A stretch of DNA of 5,320 bases. Origin: an uncultured Enterobacter sp. Its GTDB lineage: Bacteria; Pseudomonadota; Gammaproteobacteria; Enterobacterales; Enterobacteriaceae. The DNA is taken from contig CAMKZP010000277.1 of the NCBI GenBank assembly GCA_946477805.1, forward strand, positions 1 through 5,320. The letters run 5' to 3'. Positions within the stretch are counted from its first letter, which is position 1; every line of letters starts with the position of its first letter. The notes below the pieces were generated by a model, which was not told the DNA's origin, did not search any database, and was given only the letters and a program-made list of their open reading frames with translations. Position numbers and translations under genes: made by a program. Of this stretch, positions 1 through 5,320 are shown piece by piece.

Positions 1-30
1 GTTTTATAAATTTATAGCCCGTAATGGGAA

Positions 31-41
31 GTCATTTTGAC
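31..41. promoter_or_regulatory. NorR operator 1 (GT-N7-AC)
   Basis: GTCATTTTGAC fits the NorR core GT-N7-AC and is a near-perfect inverted repeat (GTCA/TGAC). It is the leftmost of three such sites before norR, and so the nearest to the norVW promoter expected off the left edge. In E. coli three NorR sites in this position act as the enhancer for sigma54-dependent norVW transcription. The right half also overlaps the proposed norR -35 element. Confidence 0.85.
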
Positions 42-65
42 TATCTTAAAGACGGTCAATATGAC
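37..65 (+). promoter_or_regulatory. Putative sigma70 promoter of norR, overlapping NorR operators
   Basis: TTGACT at 37-42 (5/6 of the -35 consensus) is followed after 17 bp by TATGAC at 60-65 (4/6 of the -10 consensus). This puts the transcription start near 72 and gives a leader of about 27 nt before the norR ATG. The -35 overlaps NorR operator 1 and the -10 overlaps operator 2. That geometry would explain the negative autoregulation known for E. coli norR, because NorR bound to its enhancer would block RNA polymerase. This is a prediction from the sequence only. Confidence 0.5.
55..65. promoter_or_regulatory. NorR operator 2 (GT-N7-AC)
   Basis: GTCAATATGAC is the middle of the three NorR sites. 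Its centre lies 24 bp from site 1 and 21 bp from site 3, roughly two helical turns each way, so NorR dimers would stack on much the same face of the DNA. The AC end coincides with the proposed norR -10 element. Confidence 0.85.
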
Positions 66-75
66 AGTATGTATT

Positions 76-86
76 GTCAAAATGAC
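76..86. promoter_or_regulatory. NorR operator 3 (GT-N7-AC)
   Basis: GTCAAAATGAC sits within the longer inverted repeat TGTCAAAATGACA (75-87). It is the site nearest norR, ending 12 bp before the start codon and just downstream of the predicted transcription start. Together with sites 1 and 2 it completes the triple array that E. coli NorR needs for sigma54 activation of norVW. Confidence 0.85.
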
Positions 87-98
87 AGCGAGGCAGAC

Positions 99-1613
99 AT
101 GAGCTTTTCCGTAGAGGTGCTGGCGAAAATCGCCATTGAGCTGCAAACCGGTATCGGGCATCAGGACCGTTTTCAACGGCTGATTTCCACCCTGCGGCAG
201 GTGCTGGCGTGCGATGCGTCGGCGCTGCTGCGCTACGAGGGGCGGCAGTTTATTCCGCTGGCCATCGACGGGCTGGCGCAGGACGTGCTGGGGCGGCGCT
301 TTACCCTGGAGGGCCACCCGCGGCTGGAAACCATCGCCCGCGCGGGGGACGTGGTGCGCTTCCCGGCGGACAGCGATCTGCCCGACCCGTACGACGGCCT
401 GATCCCGGGGCAGGAGAGCCTGAAGGTGCACGCCTGCATCGGCCTGCCGCTGTTTGCCGGGCAGAACCTGATCGGCGCCTTAACCCTCGACGGCATGTCG
501 CCGGACCAGTTCGATACCTTTAGCGACGAAGAGCTTAGGCTGATTGCGGCCCTGGCCGCCGGGGCGCTGAACAATGCCCTGCTGATTGAACAGCTGGAGA
601 GCCAAAACATTCTCCCGGGTAGCCCGACGGCGTTTGAGCCGGTGGCGCACACCGAGATGATTGGCCTTTCGCCGGGAATGGCGCAGCTCAAAAAAGAGAT
701 CGACATCGTAGCGGCCTCCGATTTGAACGTGCTGATCTTCGGGGAAACCGGCACCGGCAAAGAGCTGGTGGCGAAAGCCATTCATGAAGCCTCGCCGCGC
801 GCGGTCAACCCGCTGGTGTACCTCAACTGCGCGGCGCTGCCGGAAAGCGTGGCGGAGAGCGAGCTGTTTGGTCACGTTAAGGGGGCGTTTACCGGGGCCA
901 TCAGCAACCGCAGCGGCAAGTTCGAAATGGCCGATAACGGCACGCTGTTTCTCGATGAAATTGGCGAGCTGTCGCTGTCGCTACAGGCCAAACTGCTGCG
1001 CGTGCTGCAGTATGGCGATATTCAGCGCGTAGGGGATGACCGCCCCGTGAAAGTGGATGTGCGCGTGCTGGCCGCCACCAACCGCGACCTGCGGGAAGCG
1101 GTGCTGGCCGGGCATTTTCGCGCGGACCTGTTCCACCGCCTGAGCGTGTTCCCACTCTCCGTTCCGCCGCTGCGCGATCGCGGTGAGGACGTGGTTCTGC
1201 TGGCCGGTTTCTTTTGCGAACAGTGTCGGCTCAAAATGGGGCTTTCCCGCGTGGTGCTGAGCCCGGGGGCGAGAGCGCACCTGCTGAGCTACGGCTGGCC
1301 GGGCAACGTGCGCGAGCTGGAGCATGCTATCCACCGCGCGGTAGTGCTGGCGCGGGCGGCGCGCTTAGGGGATGACGTGGTGATCCACGCGCGACATTTT
1401 GCCCTGCATGACGAGAGCGTACAGACCGCGGCGCGGGTTACGCCGGAGAGAGCCAATGAGAATTTGCGCGAGGCAACGGAGGCGTTTCAGCGCCAGACGA
1501 TCGCCCGCGCGCTTGAGCAGAACGGCCGCAGCTGGGCGGCATGCGCGCGGGCGCTGGAGATGGACGTCGCCAACCTGCACCGGCTGGCGAAGCGTCTCGG
1601 GCTGAAGGGTTAA
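99..1613 (+). CDS. norR: Nitric oxide-sensing sigma54-dependent activator NorR
   Basis: Cytoplasmic enhancer-binding protein that senses NO through a mononuclear iron centre and switches on the flavorubredoxin NO reductase genes norVW. The 504 residues equal E. coli NorR in length. The N-terminal GAF domain (about 20-165) keeps the residues proposed as iron ligands in E. coli: R75, D96, D99, H111 and D131, plus C113. The AAA+ domain (about 185-415) has Walker A GETGTGKE (215-222), the sigma54-contacting GAFTGA loop (262-267) and Walker B with D286/E287. A Fis-type helix-turn-helix lies at about 463-500. The ATG at 99 is chosen because GAGG at 90-93 is a well-placed ribosome site and the length matches the family. 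The in-frame ATGs further upstream (24, 60 and 69) would place NorR operators inside the gene. norVW should be divergent beyond the left edge. The gene is intact and its 3' end overlaps gutQ by 4 bp. Confidence 0.97.
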   Translation: MSFSVEVLAKIAIELQTGIGHQDRFQRLISTLRQVLACDASALLRYEGRQFIPLAIDGLAQDVLGRRFTLEGHPRLETIARAGDVVRFPADSDLPDPYDGLIPGQESLKVHACIGLPLFAGQNLIGALTLDGMSPDQFDTFSDEELRLIAALAAGALNNALLIEQLESQNILPGSPTAFEPVAHTEMIGLSPGMAQLKKEIDIVAASDLNVLIFGETGTGKELVAKAIHEASPRAVNPLVYLNCAALPESVAESELFGHVKGAFTGAISNRSGKFEMADNGTLFLDEIGELSLSLQAKLLRVLQYGDIQRVGDDRPVKVDVRVLAATNRDLREAVLAGHFRADLFHRLSVFPLSVPPLRDRGEDVVLLAGFFCEQCRLKMGLSRVVLSPGARAHLLSYGWPGNVRELEHAIHRAVVLARAARLGDDVVIHARHFALHDESVQTAARVTPERANENLREATEAFQRQTIARALEQNGRSWAACARALEMDVANLHRLAKRLGLKG

Positions 1614-2575
1614 ATAATCCCGGCCTGGTAGAAATCCTGCAGGTTGATGGCCCCGCACAGCCTGCCGCTCTCGTCCACCACCGGCGCGGCGGCGATTTTG
1701 CGTTTCATCAGCACCTCTTTGGCCTCGATAGCGCGGCTTTGCGCATTCAGCGTCAGCCCGCCTTTGGTCATCGCTTCAGATACCTGGGTTTCCAGCTTGC
1801 CGCCGTCCACCAGCCAGCGGCGCAGGTCGCCGTCGGTAAATACGCCGCTGACGTGCCCGTGCTCATCGCACACCGCCACCAGCCCCAGCCCGGTGCGGCT
1901 CAGCTCCAGCATGGCGTCCATCACGCTGGCGTCGCGCTTAACCTGGGGAATGGCGTCGTCCGTGCGCATCAGGTGGTGCACTTTATTGAGCAGACGGGCG
2001 CCGAGCGCCCCGGCGGGATGCGAGCGGGCAAAATCCTCTTCATTGAAACCGCGCGCCTGCATTACCGCCATTGCCAGGGCATCGCCCATCATCAGCGTGT
2101 TGACGGTGCTGGACGTGGGGGCCAGGTGCATCGGGCAGGCTTCGCGCTCGACGGAAATATCCAGCGTTGCCCTGGCCGCCAGCGCCAGCGGAGAGCGGGC
2201 TTTGCCGGTCATCGCCAGCAGGGCAACCGACTTTTCCTGCAGGCGCGGAATAATCAGATCCAGCTCTTTGGCCGCGCCGGAATAGGAGATGAACAGCATC
2301 ACGTCGCGGCTCTCGATCATCCCCAGGTCGCCGTGCAGCGCTTCGGCAGGATGAACGAAGAAGGCAGGGGTGCCGGTGCTGGCGAGCGTCGCGGCAATCT
2401 TTTTGCCGATATGGCCGGATTTACCGATGCCCGCGACAATCACTTTGCCCTCGCACTGGATAATGGTGTTTGCCGCGCGGATAAAATCGTCGCCCAGGCG
2501 TTCTGGCAGGCGGCTCGCCTCCTGCAGCTCCAGCATTAAGGTATGGCGGCCCGTTTCTAACAGAAAATCACTCAT
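1610..2575 (-). CDS. gutQ: D-arabinose 5-phosphate isomerase GutQ
   Basis: Interconverts D-ribulose 5-phosphate and D-arabinose 5-phosphate. The latter is the precursor of Kdo in lipopolysaccharide, and GutQ is the second isozyme beside KdsD. The 321 residues match E. coli GutQ. An N-terminal SIS sugar-isomerase domain (about 30-185) contains GIGKSGHIG and the SYSG loop. The residues corresponding to KdsD K59, E111, E152 and H193 are all present as K52, E104, E145 and H186. Two CBS domains follow (about 200-260 and 268-321). The ATG has a good upstream ribosome site (GGAGAG on the minus strand, 2585-2580). In E. coli it is the last gene of the srl/gut sorbitol operon. Here no sorbitol gene lies upstream and the next gene is divergent mltB, so it must use its own promoter. 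That is odd for gutQ, but the reading frame shows no decay. Confidence 0.96.
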   Translation of the reverse strand: MSDFLLETGRHTLMLELQEASRLPERLGDDFIRAANTIIQCEGKVIVAGIGKSGHIGKKIAATLASTGTPAFFVHPAEALHGDLGMIESRDVMLFISYSGAAKELDLIIPRLQEKSVALLAMTGKARSPLALAARATLDISVEREACPMHLAPTSSTVNTLMMGDALAMAVMQARGFNEEDFARSHPAGALGARLLNKVHHLMRTDDAIPQVKRDASVMDAMLELSRTGLGLVAVCDEHGHVSGVFTDGDLRRWLVDGGKLETQVSEAMTKGGLTLNAQSRAIEAKEVLMKRKIAAAPVVDESGRLCGAINLQDFYQAGII

Positions 2576-2765
2576 CTCTCTCTCCGGTTACGATCGTTCC
2601 CATGTCCTTCGCGGCGGAAGGAGGGCGCTATAGTAATGCATTCTCCTTTCGGCGATCGTGGTCAATGTCGAAAGATTTTACTTACGGCCACAGAACCGCT
2701 TCCTTGAGGAGACGGGGATGCTTTACCATAATGGGTTCTTACCGAACTCGTTAAATGGATGTCCC
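2576..2765. other. gutQ-mltB divergent intergenic region (site of the missing srl operon)
   Basis: This 190-bp stretch separates the divergent start codons of gutQ and mltB and must carry promoters for both. For gutQ, the minus strand has TAAAAT (2680-2675, 5/6 of a -10) without a recognisable -35, and TTGACC (2665-2660, 5/6 of a -35) without a -10 at proper spacing, so no promoter can be assigned firmly. On the plus strand TATAGT (2629-2634) is an isolated -10-like hexamer. CGATCG occurs at 2591-2596 and again at 2653-2658, probably by chance. I see no coding remnant of srlAEBD, gutM or srlR. Confidence 0.6.
2704..2732 (+). promoter_or_regulatory. Putative sigma70 promoter of mltB
   Basis: TTGAGG at 2704-2709 (4/6 of the -35 consensus) is spaced 17 bp from CATAAT at 2727-2732 (5/6 of the -10 consensus). 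The predicted transcription start near 2739 gives a leader of about 27 nt before the mltB ATG at 2766. If used, this promoter excludes the in-frame upstream ATG at 2718, although that ATG has a good-looking AGGAG in front of it. Confidence 0.45.
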
Positions 2766-3866
2766 ATGTTCAAGCGTCGTTATGCAGCGCTGTTGCCTGC
2801 GCTTATTCTGCTGTCCGCCTGTAGTAGTAAACCTAAGACTGAAGCCGCTCAGCAAACGGCTGGCGCGCCATCCGGAGGGTTCCTGCTGGAGCCGCAGCAC
2901 AACATGATGCAGATGGGCGGCGATTTCGCCAACAACCCGGCGGCCGAGCAGTTCATCGATAAAATGGTGAGCAAGCACGGCTTTGACCGCCAGCAGCTGC
3001 ATGAAATTCTTTCTCAGGCGAAGCGTCTCGACTACGTGCTGCGCCTGATGGACCGCCAGGCACCGACGGCCCAGGTGCCGTCCGGGCCGAACGGCGCGTG
3101 GCTGCGCTACCGCAAACAGTTTATTACCCCTGACAACGTGCAAAACGGCGTGGTGTTCTGGAATCAGTATGAAGATGCGCTCAACCGCGCGTGGCAGGTC
3201 TACGGCGTGCCGCCGGAAATCATCGTCGGGATCATCGGCGTGGAAACCCGCTGGGGCCGCGTGATGGGTAAAACCCGCATCCTCGACGCGCTGGCGACGC
3301 TCTCCTTTAACTACCCGCGTCGCGCCGAGTATTTCTCCTCCGAGCTGGAAACCTTCCTGCTGATGGCGCGCAGCGAGCAGGACGATCCGCTGGATCTGAA
3401 AGGGTCTTTTGCCGGGGCGATGGGCTACGGCCAGTTTATGCCGTCCTCGTATAAGCAGTACGCGGTCGACTTCAACGGCGACGGGCACATCAACCTGTGG
3501 GATCCGGTGGATGCCATCGGCAGCGTGGCGAATTACTTCAAAGCCCACGGCTGGACGCCGGGCGGCCAGGTTGCCGTGCAGGCGAACGGCGAGGCGTTTG
3601 GCCTGGAAAACGGTTTTAAAACCAAATACAGTGTTGCGCAGCTGGCGGCGGCAGGCTTAACGCCAACGCAGCCGCTGGGTAACGTCGACCAGGTGAGCCT
3701 GCTGCGTCTGGACGTAGGAACCGGCTATCAGTACTGGTTCGGCCTGCCGAATTTCTACACCATCACCCGCTATAACCACAGCACCCATTATGCAATGGCC
3801 GTATGGCAGCTGGGGCTGGCGGTTTCGCAGGCGCGCGTGCCGGCGGCGTCGCCGTTTAGTCAGTAA
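2766..3866 (+). CDS. mltB: Membrane-bound lytic murein transglycosylase B (lipoprotein)
   Basis: Cleaves the MurNAc-GlcNAc bond of peptidoglycan non-hydrolytically, leaving 1,6-anhydroMurNAc ends. It is anchored by lipid to the inner face of the outer membrane. The 366 residues compare with 361 in E. coli. The signal peptide (MFKRR, then a hydrophobic core) ends in lipobox LSAC with lipidated C19 and S20 at +2, which favours outer-membrane sorting. The catalytic glutamate is E160 in GVETRWGR, equivalent to E162 of E. coli Slt35. GAMGYGQFMPSSY follows at about 217-229. An EF-hand-like calcium loop DFNGDGHINLWD lies at 235-246, as in Slt35. The start at 2766 is chosen from the family N-terminus, with GGAT at 2757-2760 as a modest ribosome site. 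The ATG at 2718 would add 16 residues and has a stronger AGGAG, but it lies inside the predicted promoter. The gene is divergent from gutQ and followed by a hairpin terminator. The C-terminus carries a few extra residues rich in A, P and S. Confidence 0.96.
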   Translation: MFKRRYAALLPALILLSACSSKPKTEAAQQTAGAPSGGFLLEPQHNMMQMGGDFANNPAAEQFIDKMVSKHGFDRQQLHEILSQAKRLDYVLRLMDRQAPTAQVPSGPNGAWLRYRKQFITPDNVQNGVVFWNQYEDALNRAWQVYGVPPEIIVGIIGVETRWGRVMGKTRILDALATLSFNYPRRAEYFSSELETFLLMARSEQDDPLDLKGSFAGAMGYGQFMPSSYKQYAVDFNGDGHINLWDPVDAIGSVANYFKAHGWTPGGQVAVQANGEAFGLENGFKTKYSVAQLAAAGLTPTQPLGNVDQVSLLRLDVGTGYQYWFGLPNFYTITRYNHSTHYAMAVWQLGLAVSQARVPAASPFSQ

Positions 3867-3878
3867 TCGTTTTATTTC

Positions 3879-3900
3879 GCCCTCTCCCGATGGGGAGGGC
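3879..3900 (+). terminator. Hairpin terminator after mltB
   Basis: Twelve bases after the mltB stop, GCCCTCTCC (3879-3887) pairs with GGGGAGGGC (3892-3900) around a 4-base CGAT loop, giving a 9-bp GC-rich stem with one G-U pair. The 3' tail is only GCATTT, so intrinsic termination may be inefficient. The position fits the end of the mltB transcript, isolating it from the zinc operon downstream. Confidence 0.6.
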
Positions 3901-3958
3901 GCATTTCACTCCATCGTTTGCTGAAACATTTCGCCACACTCCCTGCGCATCCTCTCCA

Positions 3959-3987
3959 TTTACATCCGTGCATCGTTTGATTATTGT
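3959..3987 (+). promoter_or_regulatory. Putative promoter of the zinc-uptake operon
   Basis: TTTACA at 3959-3964 (5/6 of the -35 consensus) and TATTGT at 3982-3987 (4/6 of the -10 consensus) are separated by 17 bp. Transcription would start near 3994, inside the Zur operator, so bound Zur would block RNA polymerase. A second possibility is the extended -10 TGTTATAAC at 3990-3998, which lacks a good -35 and would leave only about 10 nt of leader. Both options overlap the Zur site. Confidence 0.5.
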
Positions 3988-4001
3988 TATGTTATAACAT
4001 T
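3983..4001. promoter_or_regulatory. Zur operator (zinc-responsive repressor site)
   Basis: ATTGTTATGTTATAACATT matches the enterobacterial Zur core AATGTTATA-N-TATAACATT at 16 of 18 defined positions, with the right half-site perfect. It contains the perfect 12-bp palindrome ATGTTATAACAT (3989-4000). It lies 14 bp upstream of the first start codon of the transporter operon and overlaps the predicted -10 and transcription start, the usual place for repression by Zn-loaded Zur. The match distinguishes it from Fur boxes (GATAATGATAATCATTATC type). Confidence 0.82.
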
Positions 4002-4015
4002 TTGATGGTGTCGAT

Positions 4016-4123
4016 ATGCCTGTCTCCCTTTTCTTTCAGTCTGCGCCGGTTCGGTTAGCGCTGGCGCTGGTACTCATTCTTTTTCTCGGGCTGGCCGTGC
4101 GCTGGGCGGTGGCCCTGCCATGA
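4016..4123 (+). CDS. Small single-span membrane protein (35 aa), first gene of the zinc operon
   Basis: I do not recognise this 35-residue frame as a known family. About 12 N-terminal residues (MPVSLFFQSAPV) and R13 precede a strongly hydrophobic stretch, about L14-V26, rich in L, A and V. The tail is short with one arginine (R29). It looks like a single transmembrane helix and has no lipobox. It starts 14 bp after the Zur box, and its TGA overlaps the ATG of the ABC ATPase (ATGA, 4120-4123), so translation would be coupled. The ribosome site is weak (GGTG at 4007-4010). It could be a small transporter subunit, a leader whose translation opens the aztA start, or a relic. The nearby ATG at 4005 opens only a 17-codon frame in another register. 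Position and hydrophobicity support it, but no expression is shown. Confidence 0.55.
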   Translation: MPVSLFFQSAPVRLALALVLILFLGLAVRWAVALP

Positions 4124-4773
4124 TCGTGATGAACGCACTGGTGGCGGGCTATGACCGCCAGCCCGTCACCCGGCCCCTCTCGGGGGGGATTGAGCGCGGG
4201 AGCATGACCGCGATTATCGGCGCCAACGGCTGCGGTAAATCCACGCTGCTTAAAACGCTCGCCGGGTTTATCCCGCCCGTGAGCGGCAATTTCCACTGGC
4301 AGGAAAAGCGTCCGGTGATTGGCTGGCTGGCGCAGCGTCATGCCCTGGAGGCGCAGTTTCCGCTCACCGTGCAGGACGTAGTGAGTATGGGCTGCTGGCC
4401 GGGAATTTCCCTTTTCGCCGGGTTTCAACGTGAGGCGCGTCTTCGCATAAGCGCCGCGCTTGAGCGCGTGGGGCTGGCGTCGCTGGCCTTCTCCACCATC
4501 GACGAACTCTCCGGCGGACAGTTCCAGCGCATGCTGTTTGCCCGCGTGCTGCTCCAGCAGGCGCCGCTGGTGATGCTGGATGAGCCCTTTACCGGCGTCG
4601 ATGAAGCCACCTGTAACGTGCTGATGGAGCTGATGCTGGAGATGTACATGCGGGGGCAGACGCTGCTGGCGGTTCTGCACGACAGCGAACGCGTGTCGCG
4701 CCACTTTCCGCAAACGCTGCGCCTCGACGCCGACGTGCCGCGATGGAAAACCGAGCGGGTGAGGGTGGCATGA
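4120..4773 (+). CDS. aztA: Zinc/metal ABC transporter ATP-binding protein, AztA-like
   Basis: Cytoplasmic ATPase that powers metal import through the permease encoded next to it. The 217 residues form one ABC domain: Walker A GANGCGKST (34-42), Q-loop Q72, signature LSGGQ (130-134), Walker B LVMLDEP with D154/E155 (150-156), D-loop near 159-161 and switch H187. It is shorter at the C-terminus than E. coli ZnuC (251 residues), as expected for AztA-type proteins. The chosen ATG overlaps the stop of the preceding miniprotein gene. A second ATG three codons later (4129) is possible. Its stop overlaps the permease start by 4 bp. The Zur box upstream and the permease type point to zinc. AztA is preferred because the order is ATPase then permease with no binding protein first, but a manganese/iron-type relative cannot be excluded from this gene alone. 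Confidence 0.82.
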   Translation: MIVMNALVAGYDRQPVTRPLSGGIERGSMTAIIGANGCGKSTLLKTLAGFIPPVSGNFHWQEKRPVIGWLAQRHALEAQFPLTVQDVVSMGCWPGISLFAGFQREARLRISAALERVGLASLAFSTIDELSGGQFQRMLFARVLLQQAPLVMLDEPFTGVDEATCNVLMELMLEMYMRGQTLLAVLHDSERVSRHFPQTLRLDADVPRWKTERVRVA

Positions 4774-5320
4774 TCTGGCACATTTTCTTCCAGCCGTTTA
4801 TCGAGTACGGCTTTATGCGCCGGGCGCTGGTAGTTTGCCTCGCGCTTTCCGTGAGCACCACCGCGCTGGGCGTGTTTCTCCAGCTGCGCCGGATGAGCCT
4901 GATGGGGGACGCGCTTTCGCATGCCATTCTGCCGGGCGTCGCCGTCGGCTACCTCGTCAGCGGCATGTCGCTGCTGGCGATGAGCATCGGCGGATTTATC
5001 GCAGGGATTATGGTTGCGCTGGTGGCGGGGCTGGTCAGCCGCCGGACGCCGCTCAAAGAAGATGCCAGCTTTGCCGGGCTTTATCTTGGATCGCTGGCGC
5101 TGGGCGTGACCCTGGTGTCGTTGCGCGGTTCGAACGTTGACCTGCTGCACCTTCTCTTTGGTTCTATCCTCGCCGTGGATAACGATGCCGCGCTGTTTGT
5201 GGTGGGCGTCTGCGCCTTTACGTTAATCACGCTGGCCATTTTCTATCGCGGGCTGGTGACCGAGGCTTTTGACAGCGCCTGGCTGCAGGTCAACGCCCGC
5301 GGGCTGCCCGGCGCGCTGCA
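4770..5320 (+). CDS. aztB: Zinc/metal ABC transporter permease, AztB-like (3' end beyond window)
   Basis: Inner-membrane channel subunit of the zinc importer, of the ABC-3 (ZnuB/MntB/SitC) family. The first 183 codons are visible and open to the window edge. A short N-terminus (MIWHIFFQPFIEYGF) is followed by hydrophobic segments at roughly 17-38, 52-88 (probably two helices), 98-115 and 137-160. The family motif is clear: MGDALSHAILPGVAVG at 45-60, with D47, S50, H51 and the LPG turn. A second conserved region, KEDASFAGLYLGSLALG, lies between helices. The start ATG overlaps the aztA stop (ATGA), with GAGGG at 4761-4765 as ribosome site. Family members run about 270-290 residues, so roughly a third is missing. 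The substrate-binding protein (aztC) and metallochaperone (aztD) would be expected downstream but cannot be seen. Confidence 0.85.
   Translation, partial: MIWHIFFQPFIEYGFMRRALVVCLALSVSTTALGVFLQLRRMSLMGDALSHAILPGVAVGYLVSGMSLLAMSIGGFIAGIMVALVAGLVSRRTPLKEDASFAGLYLGSLALGVTLVSLRGSNVDLLHLLFGSILAVDNDAALFVVGVCAFTLITLAIFYRGLVTEAFDSAWLQVNARGLPGAL

Noticed and set aside
1..30. Possible norV sigma54 promoter and IHF site in the AT-rich left edge
   Set aside because: No GG-N10-GC element on the minus strand and no good IHF consensus are present in these bases; they probably lie further left.
24..98. Extended norR reading frame from the ATG at 24
   Set aside because: This stretch contains the three NorR operators and a predicted promoter. 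The ATG at 99 has a good ribosome site and gives exactly the 504 residues of E. coli NorR.
1541..2539. 332-codon open frame on the + strand opposite gutQ
   Set aside because: It is antisense to a complete, catalytically intact gutQ, has the H/Q/R/A-rich makeup typical of shadow translation in GC-rich genes, and shows no domain or ribosome site I can recognise.
1587..3031. 14-base match GGCGAAGCGTCTCG shared by norR and mltB
   Set aside because: Both copies encode A-K-R-L in GC-rich genes with similar codon choice. There is no flanking similarity, so it is coincidence.
2751..3548. 265-codon open frame on the - strand opposite mltB
   Set aside because: It is a shadow of mltB. It has no recognisable motif and overlaps a well-conserved gene whose frame explains the sequence.
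4005..4058. 17-codon frame starting at the ATG at 4005
   Set aside because: It is short, ends at TAG without coupling to the next gene, has no ribosome site and is out of frame with the better-supported 35-aa frame.
764..5025. Chi-like octamers: GCTGGTGG at 764-771 and 5018-5025 (+), CCACCAGC at 1807-1814 and 1876-1883 (chi on the - strand)
   Set aside because: They are genuine matches to the E. coli RecBCD chi sequence, but they occur on both strands inside genes at a density expected of a GC-rich enterobacterial chromosome, so nothing special is implied.
4425..5150. 241-codon open frame on the - strand across aztA and aztB
   Set aside because: It runs antisense through two clear ABC transporter genes. 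Its composition is low-complexity shadow type (Q, R, H, A rich) without a recognisable domain.

Overview
The window looks like a chromosomal segment from a GC-rich member of the Enterobacteriaceae (Enterobacter/Leclercia/Citrobacter-like). Three of its genes encode proteins close in length and key residues to E. coli NorR, GutQ and MltB, in the relative order and orientation they have in E. coli. I cannot name the species from sequence alone.

Layout. Bases 1-98 are the right-hand part of the norR-norVW divergent control region. They hold three evenly spaced NorR operators (GT-N7-AC) and a plausible sigma70 norR promoter lying on two of them; norVW and its sigma54 promoter must lie beyond the left edge. 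norR (99-1613, +) is full length and meets gutQ (2575-1610, -) tail to tail with a 4-bp overlap. gutQ is full length with all four expected catalytic residues. In E. coli the sorbitol genes srlA-srlE-srlB-srlD-gutM-srlR lie between gutQ and mltB. Here there are only 190 bp between the two start codons, so gutQ is a solitary gene. mltB (2766-3866, +) is an intact outer-membrane lipoprotein murein transglycosylase, followed by a hairpin terminator.

In E. coli mltB is followed by pncC and recA. Here an apparent zinc-uptake operon begins instead. It has a near-consensus Zur operator (3983-4001) lying on a predicted promoter, then a 35-codon single-span membrane miniprotein (4016-4123), a metal-type ABC ATPase (4120-4773) and a metal-type ABC permease (4770 to past the right edge). 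Each junction is an ATGA stop/start overlap, so the three are probably translated in a coupled way. The ATPase-then-permease order and the Zur box fit the AztABCD zinc importer, whose binding protein and metallochaperone would lie to the right of the window.

Working together: the left part is the nitric-oxide sensing regulator. The middle supplies arabinose-5-phosphate (GutQ) and trims peptidoglycan (MltB). The right part is a zinc-starvation import system. The most interesting points are the Zur-controlled operon with its unexplained miniprotein and the absent sorbitol operon.
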